In this document: one piece after another, positions 47,442 through 58,489 of the stretch
Layout of the letters: every line of letters starts with the position of its first letter
Position numbering within the stretch: the first letter of the stretch is position 1
NCBI RefSeq assembly: GCF_026212465.1
Contig: NC_080048.1
Location: 34,062,422-34,126,421 of the forward strand
DNA length: 64,000 bases
Reading direction: 5' to 3'
Source: Amaranthus tricolor
Lineage: Eukaryota; Streptophyta; Magnoliopsida; Caryophyllales; Amaranthaceae
The notes under the pieces: model-generated
Told to the model about the DNA's origin: nothing
The model's database searches: none
The model's input: only the letters and a program-made list of their open reading frames with translations
Made by a program: the position numbers and the translations under genes

Positions 47442-48550
47442 GTGTGTGAATCTAATCCCACACATTGGATTTTTGATTGTGGAGCTACAGATACTATGAC
47501 GTTGGCCCCAAGTGATCTTCTAACCACTGTACCCATTTCTCGTTCCCATATACAAACTGCCAATGGAGAGTGTGTTCGTGTGGATCGTGCTGGCCATGTT
47601 GATGTTTCTCACTCCATTCACTTAAAAAATTGTTTACTTGTTTCTAGTTTATCTCATAAATTACTGTATGTTAGTCAACTCACCAAAGAACTAAACTGTA
47701 CTATTCTTATGTCGTTTACCAGTTGTATTGTGCAAGATGCTCAAATCGGAACAATTATTGGACGTGGTACTGAATGAGGAGGATTGTACTATGTGGATGG
47801 AACACTTATTTGAAACATTTATTTCCTTCTATTAAAAGCATTAAAATGTCTTTGGACTGTGAATCATGTGCTTTGGCGAAAAGCCATAAACACTCTTATT
47901 TGCCTAGCTTATATCGTTCTGTTAGTCCTTTTACTTTGATACATTCAGATGTATGGGGACCTGCTCCTAGTTTTGCTACTCATAACTATTCTAATTATGT
48001 TTTATTTGTGGATGATTGCACTTGTATGAGTTGGGTGTATTTTTTGCGACATAAATCTGAAGCTTTTTCTGTGTTTGTCAACTTTTACAATATGCTTAAA
48101 ACTCAGTATCATACTAAACCACAAATATTACGCTCAGATAATGGGGGGGATTATGTTAACTAAGCCATGAAACAGTTTCTTTCTGATCATGGGATGCTTC
48201 ATCAAACCACTTGTCCAGACACACCACTACAAAATGGGGTTGCTGAACGCAAAAACCGTATCTTACTCGAAATCACCCGGGCTCTTTTAATTGAGTCTCA
48301 TTCCCCGGCATATTTTTTGCCTGAAGCTATTGCCACAGTTACATTTCTAACCAATTGTCTTCCCTCTAAACCTCTTCAATATAACACCCCTCTGGCAACC
48401 CTGGGCTCATTTGTCACTCTTCCTTCTTCCCATTCTTTACCCCCTCGCATATTTGGGTGTGTTGTCTTTGTCCATCTTCCTAAACAAAATAGAACAAAAC
48501 TTGAAGCTAGGGCAATTAAGTGTGTGTTTATGGCTAGAGGGTGAACTAAA
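47442..48550 (+). pseudogene. copia protease and integrase, broken
   Basis: The protease block is WIFDCGATDTM (usual active site D-S/T-G-A, here DCGA). A deletion after LYYVDG (about 47800) removes the histidines of the integrase HHCC finger; only CESCALAKSHKHSY remains. The catalytic D of SDVWGP, the D of RSDNGGDY and the E of NGVAERKNR are present, but a TAA lies at 48163 between the second and third. Near 48540 MARG is followed by TGA, then a one-base shift to the reading GYRCFDP. Confidence 0.8.
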
Positions 48551-50541
48551 AGGGATATAGATGTTTCGATCCTATCCAACGCAAAGTGTATACTACTATG
48601 GATTATGACTTCTTTGAACAATCCTATTATTACACCCAGCCTGGTCCTCAGGGGGAGATGACTAGTGACGACCTAAGTTGGCTCATATATCTAGTTGTGA
48701 CTAACTTTCAGGATCCGAAAGAGCAAGTAGGCAAAACAACCGAGGTTCTTCCTGAGACAATAGTATCTCCTCTTAAATCTATTCCAATCCTACCCGATGA
48801 GCAGCCAATCCTTTCTGATGAACAAGAGGTAATATCTGAAAATCCTCAAGTTACTGTGACTAATCATGATTCTGTTACTGAAACACCAATCAAGTATGAA
48901 CTGCCATCTAAAAGCACAAGGGGAGTTCCATCATATGACTTAGAATTTGAGGCACAACGTTCCAAATATCCAGTGTGTAGAGAAAGTGATAAAGCCCTCT
49001 CACAATCAACTATGGCTTTTAAATGCTCTCTTTACACTAAATCTGTGCCCAAAAATGTTGAAGAAGCCCTTTAGGATCCTAAGTGGAGGAAAGCGGTGCA
49101 TGAAGAGATATATGCCCTGGATAAAAATAAAACTTGGGAGAAATGTGAACTACCTAGAGGATAGAAGACTGTAGGGTGCAGATGAGTATACTCAATTAAG
49201 TACCTGGCTGATGGGACCATTGAAAAGTATAAGGCTCGATTAGTAGCTCAGGGTTATACACAGACATATAGAGTAGACTATTCTGAGACCTTTTCTCCAG
49301 TAGCCAATATTGATACGATCCAAGTTCTATTCTCCATTGCAGCTAATAAGGACTAGCCATTGCATCAATTCGAAGTAAAGAATGCTTTCCTACATAGGAA
49401 GATAAAAGAAGGGGTGTATATGAAAGCTCCTTCTGGCTTCTCCTCAAAATTCAAGCCTAGGGAAGGATGTAGGTTAAAAAAGGCTTTGTATGGCCTCAAA
49501 CAGTCTTCAAGAGCATGGTTTGGGAGATTCACAGCAGCAATGACAAAGTTTGGTTATATAGGCAAAGCAACGCCGACCATACCTTGTTTCTTAAGAGACA
49601 AAATGATCGTATACATGCTTAATTATATATGTTGATCATATGATTATTACTGGTGATGATAAACAGGAAATTTGCACTCTCAAAAGAACAGTTGTCTCAG
49701 GAGTTTGAGATGAAAGATCTAGGACAACTAAAGTATTATCTCAGCATCGAGATATTGAGGTCAAAAGGAGGTATCTTTATTAGTCAAAGGAAATACATTC
49801 TTGATCTTTTAGCAACAACAGGCATGGTTGATTGTAAACATGCAGATACTCCTATCGTCGCGAACCATGGTCTTCAGATCATCAAGGGAGAAAAATTGGC
49901 TGACAGAGGGCAATATCAAAGGATGGTTGAAAAGCTTATCTATCTTTCGCATACACGACCAGACATGGCATATGTAGTCGGAGTAGTACGTAGATTTATG
50001 CACCAATTACAGATTCATCATATGACAGCAGTTATGAGGATTCTGAGATATCTGAAAGGCATAAGTAGTTTAGGCATTTTCTTCAAGAAGAATGGTCATT
50101 TAGATATTTAGGCTTACACAGATGCAGATTGGGCAGGAGATCGAGATGACAAGAGATCTACCTCTGGCTACTTTATATTAGTTGGAGGAAACTTGGTTAC
50201 ATGGAAAAGCAAAAAACAAAAAGTGTTTGCTTTATCAAGCGCTGAAGCAGAGTTTTGTGGCATTGCAAAGGGTATAACAGAGATCATATGGCTAAAGAAG
50301 CACCTGAGCGAACTACGTTTCCCACAGAAAAGGGCTTGCAAACTCTTTTGTGACAACAAAGCAGCTATCAATATTTCAGAGAACCCCGTCCAATCAGAGA
50401 ATAAGATCATAAGTCTTCCTTTCGTAAGATAAAAGGATCAACAAGCTGATATACTTACGAAGGCAATTACATCAGAAACCTTCAAACAGACACTTTGCAA
50501 GTTAGGTATTGGTATCCTACAAGACCTAACTTGATGGGGAG
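48551..50541 (+). pseudogene. copia reverse transcriptase and RNase H, broken
   Basis: Frames 48586-49074, 49360-49635, 49653-50111 and 50193-50432 carry parts in order. The RT catalytic aspartates are lost: the block normally FDVKNAF reads FEVKNAF (near 49366), and the YVDD box reads YVDH (about 49629-49640). A tryptophan codon before PLHQF is TAG. A frameshift near 49660 precedes EFEMKDLGQLKYYLSIE. RNase H shows AYTDADWAGDRDDKRSTSGY, also after a stop (TAG at 50109), and SSAEAEFCGIAKG. The end of RNase H is shortened by a deletion. A purine tract TTGATGGGGAG at 50531-50541 is the polypurine tract. Confidence 0.85.
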
Positions 50542-50744
50542 TGTAGGAAAGTGTTGTAATTAGGGGAGCAAATTATTTTGTAGCTAATTATGTCAATATT
50601 CTGTATTTATTTTATTGCCTTATTTACTTGATGCTCAAGTATATAAATTAGGGTTGTATCATTTTAATTAATCAATACAAATCGGTATTCCTTAACCCAA
50701 AACCCTAATCTTTAAGTTCTATTTCCGCATTTTATTTGTTTTCA
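50542..50744 (+). repeat. 3' LTR of the copia element, intact
   Basis: TGTAGGAAAG...TTTTCA, about 203 bp, directly after the purine tract. It contains the undisturbed site AAGTATATAAATTAGGG that is split in the 5' LTR. Confidence 0.9.
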
Positions 50745-52809
50745 CATGCTAATACAAATGTACTGGATTATTTCAAGCAAAAGGTAATGCCATTGTAATG
50801 GTTAAAAAAAATAATAAATAAAATAAAATAATAATAAAAAAAAGAGAGGAAAAAGAAAATGTGAGTGGTATTTTATATCTAGAGTGATAATACAACTTAC
50901 AGAATGAAGTACTACTTGAAACCTTCTGGCTGCTAGTCCTTGGAAATATGGAAGGACATGGTCTTTGGGTCAGAAAGAAAAAGCATCATATTTTTGGTTC
51001 TTGATATTGTGGGAGAAAGAATCTATTTTTTGTTCCTGAATTTTGTGAAACTATTAAACTTTAAGTAGAACTTGAATTTTTTGATATCATCTTTGGAGTA
51101 GATTTGCAGGAATATAATACTACCTCAAGATTTACAATCATGTACTAAGTGATTGGGTAACTTTATAATATTGCATTTTATTTATTCCTGCTTTTATCAT
51201 AATAATGTGAATGATTACACGACTGGACATGTAAAAATAGGATGAGACCATAAATCAGTGAAACTGGTTCTCAGTGAAATTGGTATGCGGTATAAATTGG
51301 TAAGAACTTTCAATAGCTGGAAGGATGTGTCCTCAGCATAAACTGGCAATATAAACACCCAACTGAGAACTGGAACCATAAGAACCCAAGTACGACACAT
51401 TTTTGCGCCGGTGCGACTGCAAGTTTATACCAATATCCAGTCGAAACTGATTACTAGTAAAAGTGATACCTAGTGTGATGATCACATTTACCTTTTAAAT
51501 CAATAATTTCCCATCACTTCACTTTACAAAAAAATATTCTTATTTAATTACTATAATAATAATTGTTAAACTTTCATTTCCTATCAATTATAAATATAAA
51601 TAATGAACTAGATTAAACTTGATAATTCTTAGACTAATAGATTTCTCAATTTGCAATGTTCAAACTCTCTCTTTCTAATTCCAGGATCACCATGGTTGTA
51701 ACCTCCATTGAAATTAATCAAGATCTTCTCAAATATTCAATTAATATTCATTTAATAAAGCTTGATATTGAAAATTTTGATAGCAATCAGAATTTTTGTC
51801 TATGGCACGTCAAAGATGGTCACATTAGTCCAACATGGAGTTCCAAAGGCGCCAAATCAAACTTTTAAGAGGCCTAAAGGCGTAAACCAATGCAAAATGG
51901 TAGGAAATTAATTTTTAAGCGTTTAGCTGGGTTGGTTATTTGGGGAGCCTTATGAGCTACTGCTCAGGACCCTAATTTATAAGGGTTTTATATTTTTGCT
52001 ATATGGTTAAATTAAAATGAGAGCTTTTTGTGCATTGTGTACAAATTTAAATGAATTGGAAAAATATTAAAATTTAATGTGAACTCACATTTAATCTATT
52101 TTTTGAAAGATAATTAGATAAATTGTTTAATAAATTTGTATTATTAGCTTGTTTTGAATTAGAATATACTAGTATAAATTATTTTAAATGAGCAATATAA
52201 TACTTTATGCTAATTTTATAATCTCTCCGGATAATTTTAATTTACTACGTACTTTTATTAAATTAGTTCAATTAAGATAAGTGGTGATAGTGGTTTAAAT
52301 CTTAAAAGTACAGAATGCTATTTGAAATTTATGATTAATAGTTGTTGGTTTCATGTAATTATAAAATTTAATAATATATTTTAATATATTAGTAAAAAAT
52401 AATTATACTAGTTAAAGTATTAATGAACAAATTTACAAATATTAAAATGTAATAGAACATAATTTTAGCTTTTAGGGGCCAATAATTTATATTTTGTTCA
52501 AGGTCTTTGAAATGTTGGAGACAGCTTTGTTGTTGAGTATAATTCGATTACAAAATTATTGTTCATGTCAAGAACTTTTAGCCAAAGTGGATGTTTGGTA
52601 AAATAGATCCATGATAAATTTTAACCTATTTTAGCATAAATAAGTGGTTAGATGGTTAAACTATCTAATGTTAATATTTTGTAAATTAGTGAATTGAAAT
52701 AATTATTATTAAGAACAACATATTGAAACAAATTACTCATAGAAGCGTGTTCAATATCAGCTTGTTGGATCAGGTAGTCAAATTAATCACTCCAACCAAA
52801 AATGAGCTT
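50745..52809. other. Intergenic, nothing firmly recognised
   Basis: No supported gene. At 51225-51460 AAACTGG/CCAGTT words recur in both directions, suggesting an old repeat. At 51885-52000 and 52465-52510 GGCCTAAAGGC and TTTAGGGGCCAA resemble hAT-type remnants. Otherwise AT-rich. Confidence 0.35.
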
Positions 52810-53036
52810 ACAAGCTATTAATTATCAATAGTAGGTATTTAATGGTAGAAATGGCAAGGGAAAATTAAATATAAATTTAGTAGAAAAATTTCTTGACAAG
52901 TTAAACGGTCATGCTTGTTCTCCACTAATTATCTCATTTTCTTCACAAAATTCATTTTAATGCATTAACATATGAAAATGTAGTATTAGGTTGTAAAGAA
53001 AAATTGTGAACAAAATTTTTTTACAAATAAAGCATA

Positions 53037-54637
53037 CGAAAATTTATAAGAAATTACCTAATCTATAGCACCTTTTGCAAAAAACTAGCTAATCTAATTT
53101 TTTTTTGCAAAAAACTACCTAATGTAATATATTTCTTTACAAATGACTACCACTTAACGGAAAAGATTAGTTGACCGTTAAGTTTGAGGGTTTGACTTTC
53201 ATGAAAAGATCAATTGTCCATGTGGCAATCTCCAATTGATCCTCATATTGTTTTAAAATAATTTAAAAATAAAATACATAAATTAACTAAAAAAAATCCC
53301 AATATTTAATCATTCAAACACCACTACACCCACAGCCACTCCCCCACAGCCACCCCTACCTGATGCCACAATCACTATAACCAACCATACTCACTCAAAC
53401 ACCACTCAACACCCACAGCCACTCCCACTTGATGCCACAACCACTATAACCACCCTTACTTACTCAAACACCACTTTAAACCTAACTTCAACTAGCGGCC
53501 CCAACCAGCGCCACCAACGAATCAACCTTAGCCTCAATGGCCCGCTAAGAATGTAAACCTATTGGGAGTAAGAACTCGAAAAAAGCATAAAAGGCTTGAT
53601 GCTATTTGTGAGGATGATTACAAGCGGAATCATCGGGTTAAATTGGAGGCTAATAAGGGTAGTGGTAGAGGAGGTCATCTTGAGAACGATTCTGAGGTTC
53701 GTAAAAGTTCTAGAGTTAGGCGGGCTCCAGTAATTCTTGATTCTTCGCCGGTACCTACTAGGAAGAGGAGGAAAATTGATGAGACAAGGAAGAAATTTGG
53801 GGATTCAGAGAGGAAGTTGAAGGGAAAGGATAAAGTTGAGACTGAGGGTTGTCCGTCCACTTCTGGAAATTCGGATGAGGAACTGGGTGCGTGGAGATTG
53901 AGACTGAGGTCTAGGGGTAAGAGTGGGAGTCTTAAATTGCTTGGAGTCAGAATCAGACACGTGGGAAAGATAAAGCTTGTGTTGGATGATGAAGGAGAAA
54001 TGGATTTAGCCAAGGATGAGCCTGAAAATGAATTGCAGTGCTTTAATAGTGATAAATCAAGGGTATTGAAGTATGTTGATGATGATAGTGGTAGGGCTTT
54101 AGCTGATAGTGAGGATGAGTTGCATGATGGTTGTTTAGTAGATGTTGAGTTGGAAAATGGGGTTCATTTTTGGAGGCTGCTGGGCTGAGGTTGTTTGATT
54201 TGTGGGGAAGGCGGTAGAGGAAGACGGTGAAGTTAGGTGGGCGGTGGCGGTGCCGGTGGAACGTGGGAATGGAGACAATGTTGTTGGGAATCTTTTTTGT
54301 TAATTTAATTTTTATTTTAAAATACTTTATAAAGTGAAAAAAATGAAAAAATGAAAAGATAAAACTTTACATAAAATAAAATTAATGCTAAAAATTGACT
54401 CAACCAATCAAAATTTGACATGTGTCATTTTTTTTTTCCCTATGATGACGATCAAACTTTCAAACTTAACGGTCAACTAATCTTTTCCATTAAGTGATAG
54501 TAATGTGCAAAAAAATATATCTAGTTTTTTGCAAAAAAAGAAATAGATTAGGTAGTTTTTTTTGCAAAAAAAAAATAGATTAGGTAGTTTTTTTTGCAAA
54601 AGATGCTATTGATTAAGTAATTTCTTATAATTTTTCC
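53037..54637. mobile_element. Pack-type TIR element (MULE-like) with host-gene cargo
   Basis: The ends CGAAAATTTATAAGAAATTACC and, from the right, GGAAAAATTATAAGAAATTACT begin inverted arms of about 190 bp that stay alike through CTTTTGCAAAAAACTA, ATGGAAAAGATTAGTTGACC and GTTAAGTTTGA. The flanks TAAAGCATA (53028-53036) and TAAAGTATT (54638-54646) are a 9-bp duplication with two changes, the size of MULE targets. No transposase is present. The middle holds an imperfect tandem repeat (53314-53463, units of 81 and 69 bp with CACCCACAGCCACTCCC) and a GC-richer open frame on the plus strand. This is the layout of a Pack-MULE. Confidence 0.75.
53532..54188 (+). pseudogene. Captured host-gene fragment, open for about 218 codons, no ATG
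   Basis: The frame is open from the TAG at 53529 to a TGA at 54186. It has no in-frame ATG before residue ~150, so it is an exon piece without its own start; TTG at 53562 is the first codon of the clearly protein-like part. Text: basic RTRKKHKRLDAICEDDY, then RRAPVILDSSPVPTRKRRKID (a nuclear-signal-like cluster), then acidic and basic low-complexity stretches and GAWRLRLRSRGKSG. From memory this resembles the N-terminal region of large plant AAA-ATPase (ATAD2-like) chromatin proteins. No ATPase, bromodomain or other catalytic part was captured. Alternatives: any nuclear charged protein. The origin needs a search. Confidence 0.5.
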
Positions 54638-54735
54638 TAAAGTATTTTACTATGGGAATAACATGATAAATTTCATGAAAATTAACACTATAAATCATTT
54701 TTATTATCATTATTTATTATCAACAACTAAACGGA

Positions 54736-55823
54736 TCATAAATTCTTTTGGAAAAATTGACATTAATAATCTAATATTTTACTCGTCCGTTGTGAATAAT
54801 TTTACCTTTATGCCATGTTTGGAAATAATAATTTCATTTGTAAATTTGGAATTGGCTCAAACTTTTTGTTTGGCAAATCAAAAATTTTTAAATTTGAATT
54901 TGGATTAAATTCCACCTTTGTTTTTAAAATTGTTAAAGTTGAGAACTTGAGAATGACTGTCAAACCTTGTCATTCTCAAATTTTTCATTTATGATTTCAT
55001 AATTGAAATCCATATTTTGAAATGAAATAATTGTTCCCAAACACCACATTAGATTATTTTCTAATAATCCAATATTTGCCCTTAGTTCTTTGTGAATAAT
55101 CTAATCTTTGTCTTAATTTGCTGACAACATATCCTATTGTATATCAAGAACAAATATTCTCTCCTATTCAGCTTATTTGTCTCATTTCTTTTTATGGTCA
55201 AGTCACTCTAATTGTCTCATTTCTATTTTTGGTATGAGTTTTTGACTTTTATGCCCCTAGTAGCTTTATCCTATTTTTTATTATACCCTCCATTACCCAT
55301 ACTAATTTTCCTCTCTTACATTAAAAACTCATAATACCACTCTCTTTTCTACCCTTAATTCCCCACTTTTGACTCTCCTTAAAATCCGTGAAAAGTCAAA
55401 TGAGACTCTTAAGGTGAATAGGAAGAAGTATATGATAAAGGTTATCATCATCATCCTACCCAATGTATCCCGCATATAAAAAAAACTATAAACGGGGTCT
55501 GAAAAGAGAAAAACGACCACAAGTCATACATACCTAAAGAAAAACACCTACATACCTTAAGAAAAAAGTGGTTGCATTAATGTTAAAACGGCTTTCTCAC
55601 TCACAAGTCACAACCACTTATTATCTTCTCTTTCCAAGTGATCACTTCATCTCTCTTCCCTCCCCAACCATCCTTCTTCTACACATAAATTCTTAGTTTC
55701 CTACCCACCTTCACCACACTAACTTGGGAAAAAATCCCTAAAAAATCTTCTAAATACAAAAACAGGGGAAGATTTTGTTTAAGGGTTGGTTATCAACCGA
55801 AGCACTCTAGCAACACTAAAACA
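54736..55823. other. Upstream region of the carboxylesterase gene
   Basis: No gene. AT-rich to about 55150. A stretch near 55185-55440 has CTCATTTCT-type words, perhaps an old Stowaway. A SINE-like patch follows at 55447-55512. The last 200 bp are rich in pyrimidine and A, as plant 5' leaders are. I see no unambiguous TATA box. Confidence 0.4.
55447..55512 (+). repeat. SINE-like patch, copy 2
   Basis: ATCATCATCCTACCCAATG, then TATCCCGCATATAAAAAAAACT and AAACGGGGTCTGAAAAGAG repeat the order seen at 25967-26033. Located about 310 bp upstream of the carboxylesterase ATG. Confidence 0.35.
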
Positions 55824-56816
55824 ATGGAAGAAGTAATGAAAGCAATGGCAGCAATCAACCCAGAAGACATAGCCCAAGATTACCCACCGTTCTTAGTCAT
55901 CCACAAAGACGGAACCGTCCAGAGATTCTTCGGCACAGAACGTGTGCCACCCTGCGTCGATGCCGACACGGGCGTGGAGTCACAAGACGTGGTGATAACC
56001 CCTGAAGAACACGGCGGTGTTTGGGTGCGGCTATACAAGCCAAATCCAAAAGATAACCATATGGGTCGATTACCCGTGCTTGTGTACTTTCATGGTGGAG
56101 GCTTCTGCGTCGAATCTGCAGCATCGCCTCTGTACCATAATCACCTCAATTCTGTATCTGCTAAAGGTAATGTGATTATGGTATCTGTTGATTATAGGCT
56201 TGCACCGGAATACCCACTTCCTACGGCGTACGAAGATTCATGGGAAGCTCTAAAATGGGTCGAAAATGGAGGTGGAAATGGGTATAAATGGATCCAAGAC
56301 TATGCGGATCTAGATCGTGTGTATTTGGGTGGAGATAGTGCAGGTGCTAACATCGCTCATCATATGGCAAAAAGATTAGGGTTAAGAACAGAAAAGGGGA
56401 AATTGAAATTGAAAGGAATTCTGTTAATCCACCCATATTTCTGGGGATCCGAAAGGATTGGATCCGAGCTCCAGAAAAGGGGGAAAGTTGAAGAAGGTAA
56501 AGGATTAGCAGAAAAATTGTGGGCACTTGTAAATCCAGGATCAAGTGGGATAGATGACCCGTTAATAAACCCGGGTAATGACCCGGAATTGGGGTGTTTG
56601 GGTGGGGAAAAGGTGATGGTATGGGTGGCGGAGCATGATGGATTGAGAGATAGGGGGTTTTACTACAAGGAGATGTTAGTTAAGAGTGGTTGTAAGGCAA
56701 AGGTTGAAGTGGCAGAAACTCTTGGAGAGAATCATGTATTTCATTTGACGAATCCGGGTTCTCCCAATGTGGATCCGTTTATGAATCAGGTTATTCAGTT
56801 TATCAACTCTTCTTAG
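55824..56816 (+). CDS. Plant carboxylesterase (CXE, alpha/beta hydrolase), 330 aa
   Basis: This is an intronless member of the plant hormone-sensitive-lipase-like carboxylesterase family, which cleaves small ester substrates in the cytosol; some relatives are 2-hydroxyisoflavanone dehydratases and the gibberellin receptor GID1. The oxyanion-hole motif HGGGF is at 90-94. The catalytic serine is S172 in GDSAGAN (170-176), the acid D272 in EHDGLRDRG, and the base H304 in GENHVFHL. MVSVDYRLAPEYPLPTAYED (119-138) is the usual conserved stretch. No signal peptide or membrane segment is seen. Length is normal. The triad is complete and a histidine is present where GID1 has lost it, so this is an enzyme and not a GID1 receptor. 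Substrate is unknown. The start ATG sits in ACAATGG, a good plant context. The nearest gene on either side is several kilobases away. Confidence 0.92.
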   Translation: MEEVMKAMAAINPEDIAQDYPPFLVIHKDGTVQRFFGTERVPPCVDADTGVESQDVVITPEEHGGVWVRLYKPNPKDNHMGRLPVLVYFHGGGFCVESAASPLYHNHLNSVSAKGNVIMVSVDYRLAPEYPLPTAYEDSWEALKWVENGGGNGYKWIQDYADLDRVYLGGDSAGANIAHHMAKRLGLRTEKGKLKLKGILLIHPYFWGSERIGSELQKRGKVEEGKGLAEKLWALVNPGSSGIDDPLINPGNDPELGCLGGEKVMVWVAEHDGLRDRGFYYKEMLVKSGCKAKVEVAETLGENHVFHLTNPGSPNVDPFMNQVIQFINSS

Positions 56817-57541
56817 ATAGATATTTGCTCCTTCATGTGAGAAGATACTACCCCGGACTCCAACCCGTGCGGGATATTTTGTTAATGAGTTATTTCAGAC
56901 TCGGACTTGTGCAAGATAGTGCGTTGATGAGTTATGACTATGACTATATGAGAAGATACTATTAAACTATTTTCCATTAATAATGACATTATTTTTTTTT
57001 TTTTGAGTTTTTATTAATGAATGGTTTAAAATTATCTGCAAGAACCCAAGATTGTCTTGCATTGCATGATTTCATTGGATCAATTGCAATAATAATTCAA
57101 AAGTAATGTCATTTGTGTAGATTTAATCTCATTAAATTGTAGGCGCTTTTTATTTATGTGAATTACAATTATAATATTTCATATTAGCATACAAAGCTAA
57201 AATTTATGCAATGTATGAAGTATCAATTGCTATAATAATTCAAATTTACTGTCATTTACTCATTTGTGTAGATTTATTCTCATTAGATTGTATGCCTTTT
57301 TTATTTACGTAAAATTACAGTTATAATATTTTATACCAGTATAAAATGTTAGAAATTCGTGCAATAAACGAAGTTTGTTAGTAGAAATTATATAAAAATA
57401 TAAATTTTATAAGAAATATGCAATTATACCTCATCATTATCATAATTATAATATTTTCCAATAAAATATAATTATCACTACAAAATTTTATGACAATATC
57501 ACGACAACCGATTGAATAAAGGGAAAATTATAAAAAATAAA
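56817..57541. other. 3' flank of the carboxylesterase gene
   Basis: AT-rich. A related pair of segments around 57060-57190 and 57215-57330 (AATTGCAATAATAATTCAAA.., TTTGTGTAGATTTA.TCTCATTA.ATTGTA) is a diverged direct duplication of about 150 bp. No gene. Confidence 0.4.
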
Positions 57542-58489
57542 GGGAAATTCCACATGTTAGCATCAAGTTTATGCACAAACTAATTGCCGTAGCATTTTCT
57601 GTTAAGTTCTTGTTAAAATCCGTTTAATTCATCATTTTGTAAGTTTTTTCCACATGGTAGCATTCAATTTTTATTTAATTCACAATTTTAACGTTAAATT
57701 TACCAATTTAATGTTTAATTCACCGTTTAAATTATGAACCCCCATAAATGTTGTAATAATTCTGTTTTCATTCAAATTGTTGGCATTATAAAATTCAGAA
57801 GGTAAGTAGCTAAGCACTAATGCTAATACATATTTACTTCAAGCCAATTAGAGATAATTCTAATAATAATAAAATGATGCACAAGTGGATACAACATTTG
57901 TTAGAGGGTATAAACACTGGTTCCCCATCGTCTCCATCAACACCAAATCCTACTTGCCATCTTTCTGTTTGTTAACAACGTTAATCATTAGCTTTTTGTA
58001 ATATTGGTTTATACATTTTTTTTCATAAATTGTAAAGAAAAAGATAAATAAATAAGTAACTTTTTTGTAGCAAATTTATTTTTAACAGGAAAATACTTGT
58101 TTTTATCATTAGAATTATCTCTAATTTTGCTTGAAGTAAATATGTATCAGTATTAGTGTTTGTCTACCTACCTTTTAAACTTTATAATGCCAACAATTTG
58201 AACAAAAACAAAATTATTACAACATTTATGGGCGTTAATGAATTAAACGGTGAATTAAATATTAAATTGGTGAATTAAATGCTAAAATTGTGAATTAAAC
58301 AAAACCGAACCCTACCATGTGGAAAAAATTTACAAAATGATGAATTAAACGGAATTTAACAAGAACTTAATGGAAAATGCTACGGCAATTAGTTTGTGCA
58401 TAAACTGGATGCTACCATGTGGAATTTTCTTAAAAAAGTGCTACCACTGGCATTTCATGAAAACTGGATGTTACCATGTGAAATTTCCC
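57542..58489. mobile_element. 948-bp palindromic (foldback) MULE-like element with perfect 9-bp TSD
   Basis: AAAAATAAA at 57533-57541 and again at 58490-58498 is an exact 9-bp target duplication. The two halves are near-complete reverse complements: the ends (GGGAAATTYC), GTAGCATTTTC.GTTAA, GTTTAATTCATCATTTTGTAA, and further in AAATTGTTGGCATTATAAA and AGAGATAATTCTAATAATAA are mirrored on the right side. Arms are about 350-400 bp with a loop of about 200 bp. It has no coding frame of note. It is a larger member of the family at 12348-12830. Confidence 0.8.

Larger units (their letters stand above)
44342..50744 (+). mobile_element. Ty1/copia retrotransposon, complete in outline but dead
   Basis: LTRs of about 203 bp begin TGTAGGAAAG and end TTTTCA. 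The flanks CATAC (44337-44341) and CATGC (50745-50749) are a 5-bp target duplication with one change. The order is 5' LTR, primer site, gag, protease, integrase, RT, RNase H, 3' LTR, which is the copia order. By hand count the LTR pair differs at about 15 of 200 positions (around 7%), so the insertion is not young. The coding region has many stops, frameshifts and deletions (see parts). The 5' LTR is interrupted by a 1.49-kb probable solo LTR. Confidence 0.9.
52810..54735. mobile_element. Tourist-like MITE split by a 1.6-kb element
   Basis: 52810-53036 and 54638-54735 match successive parts of the intact copy at 10541-10856. Matches include AAGTTTAACG.TCATGCT, CTCATTTTCTTCACA, GAAAATGTAGT, AAATTGTGAACAAA on the left and ACTATGGGAATAACATGAT, TTTCATGAAAATTA on the right, ending ACAACTAAACGG. 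The break lies where the intact copy reads CAAACTTTCATTACCATGGG. Confidence 0.65.

Noticed and set aside
55824..56816. Gibberellin receptor GID1
   Set aside because: The sequence has HGGGF and keeps the catalytic histidine (H304), whereas GID1 receptors have lost it. It is a catalytic carboxylesterase.
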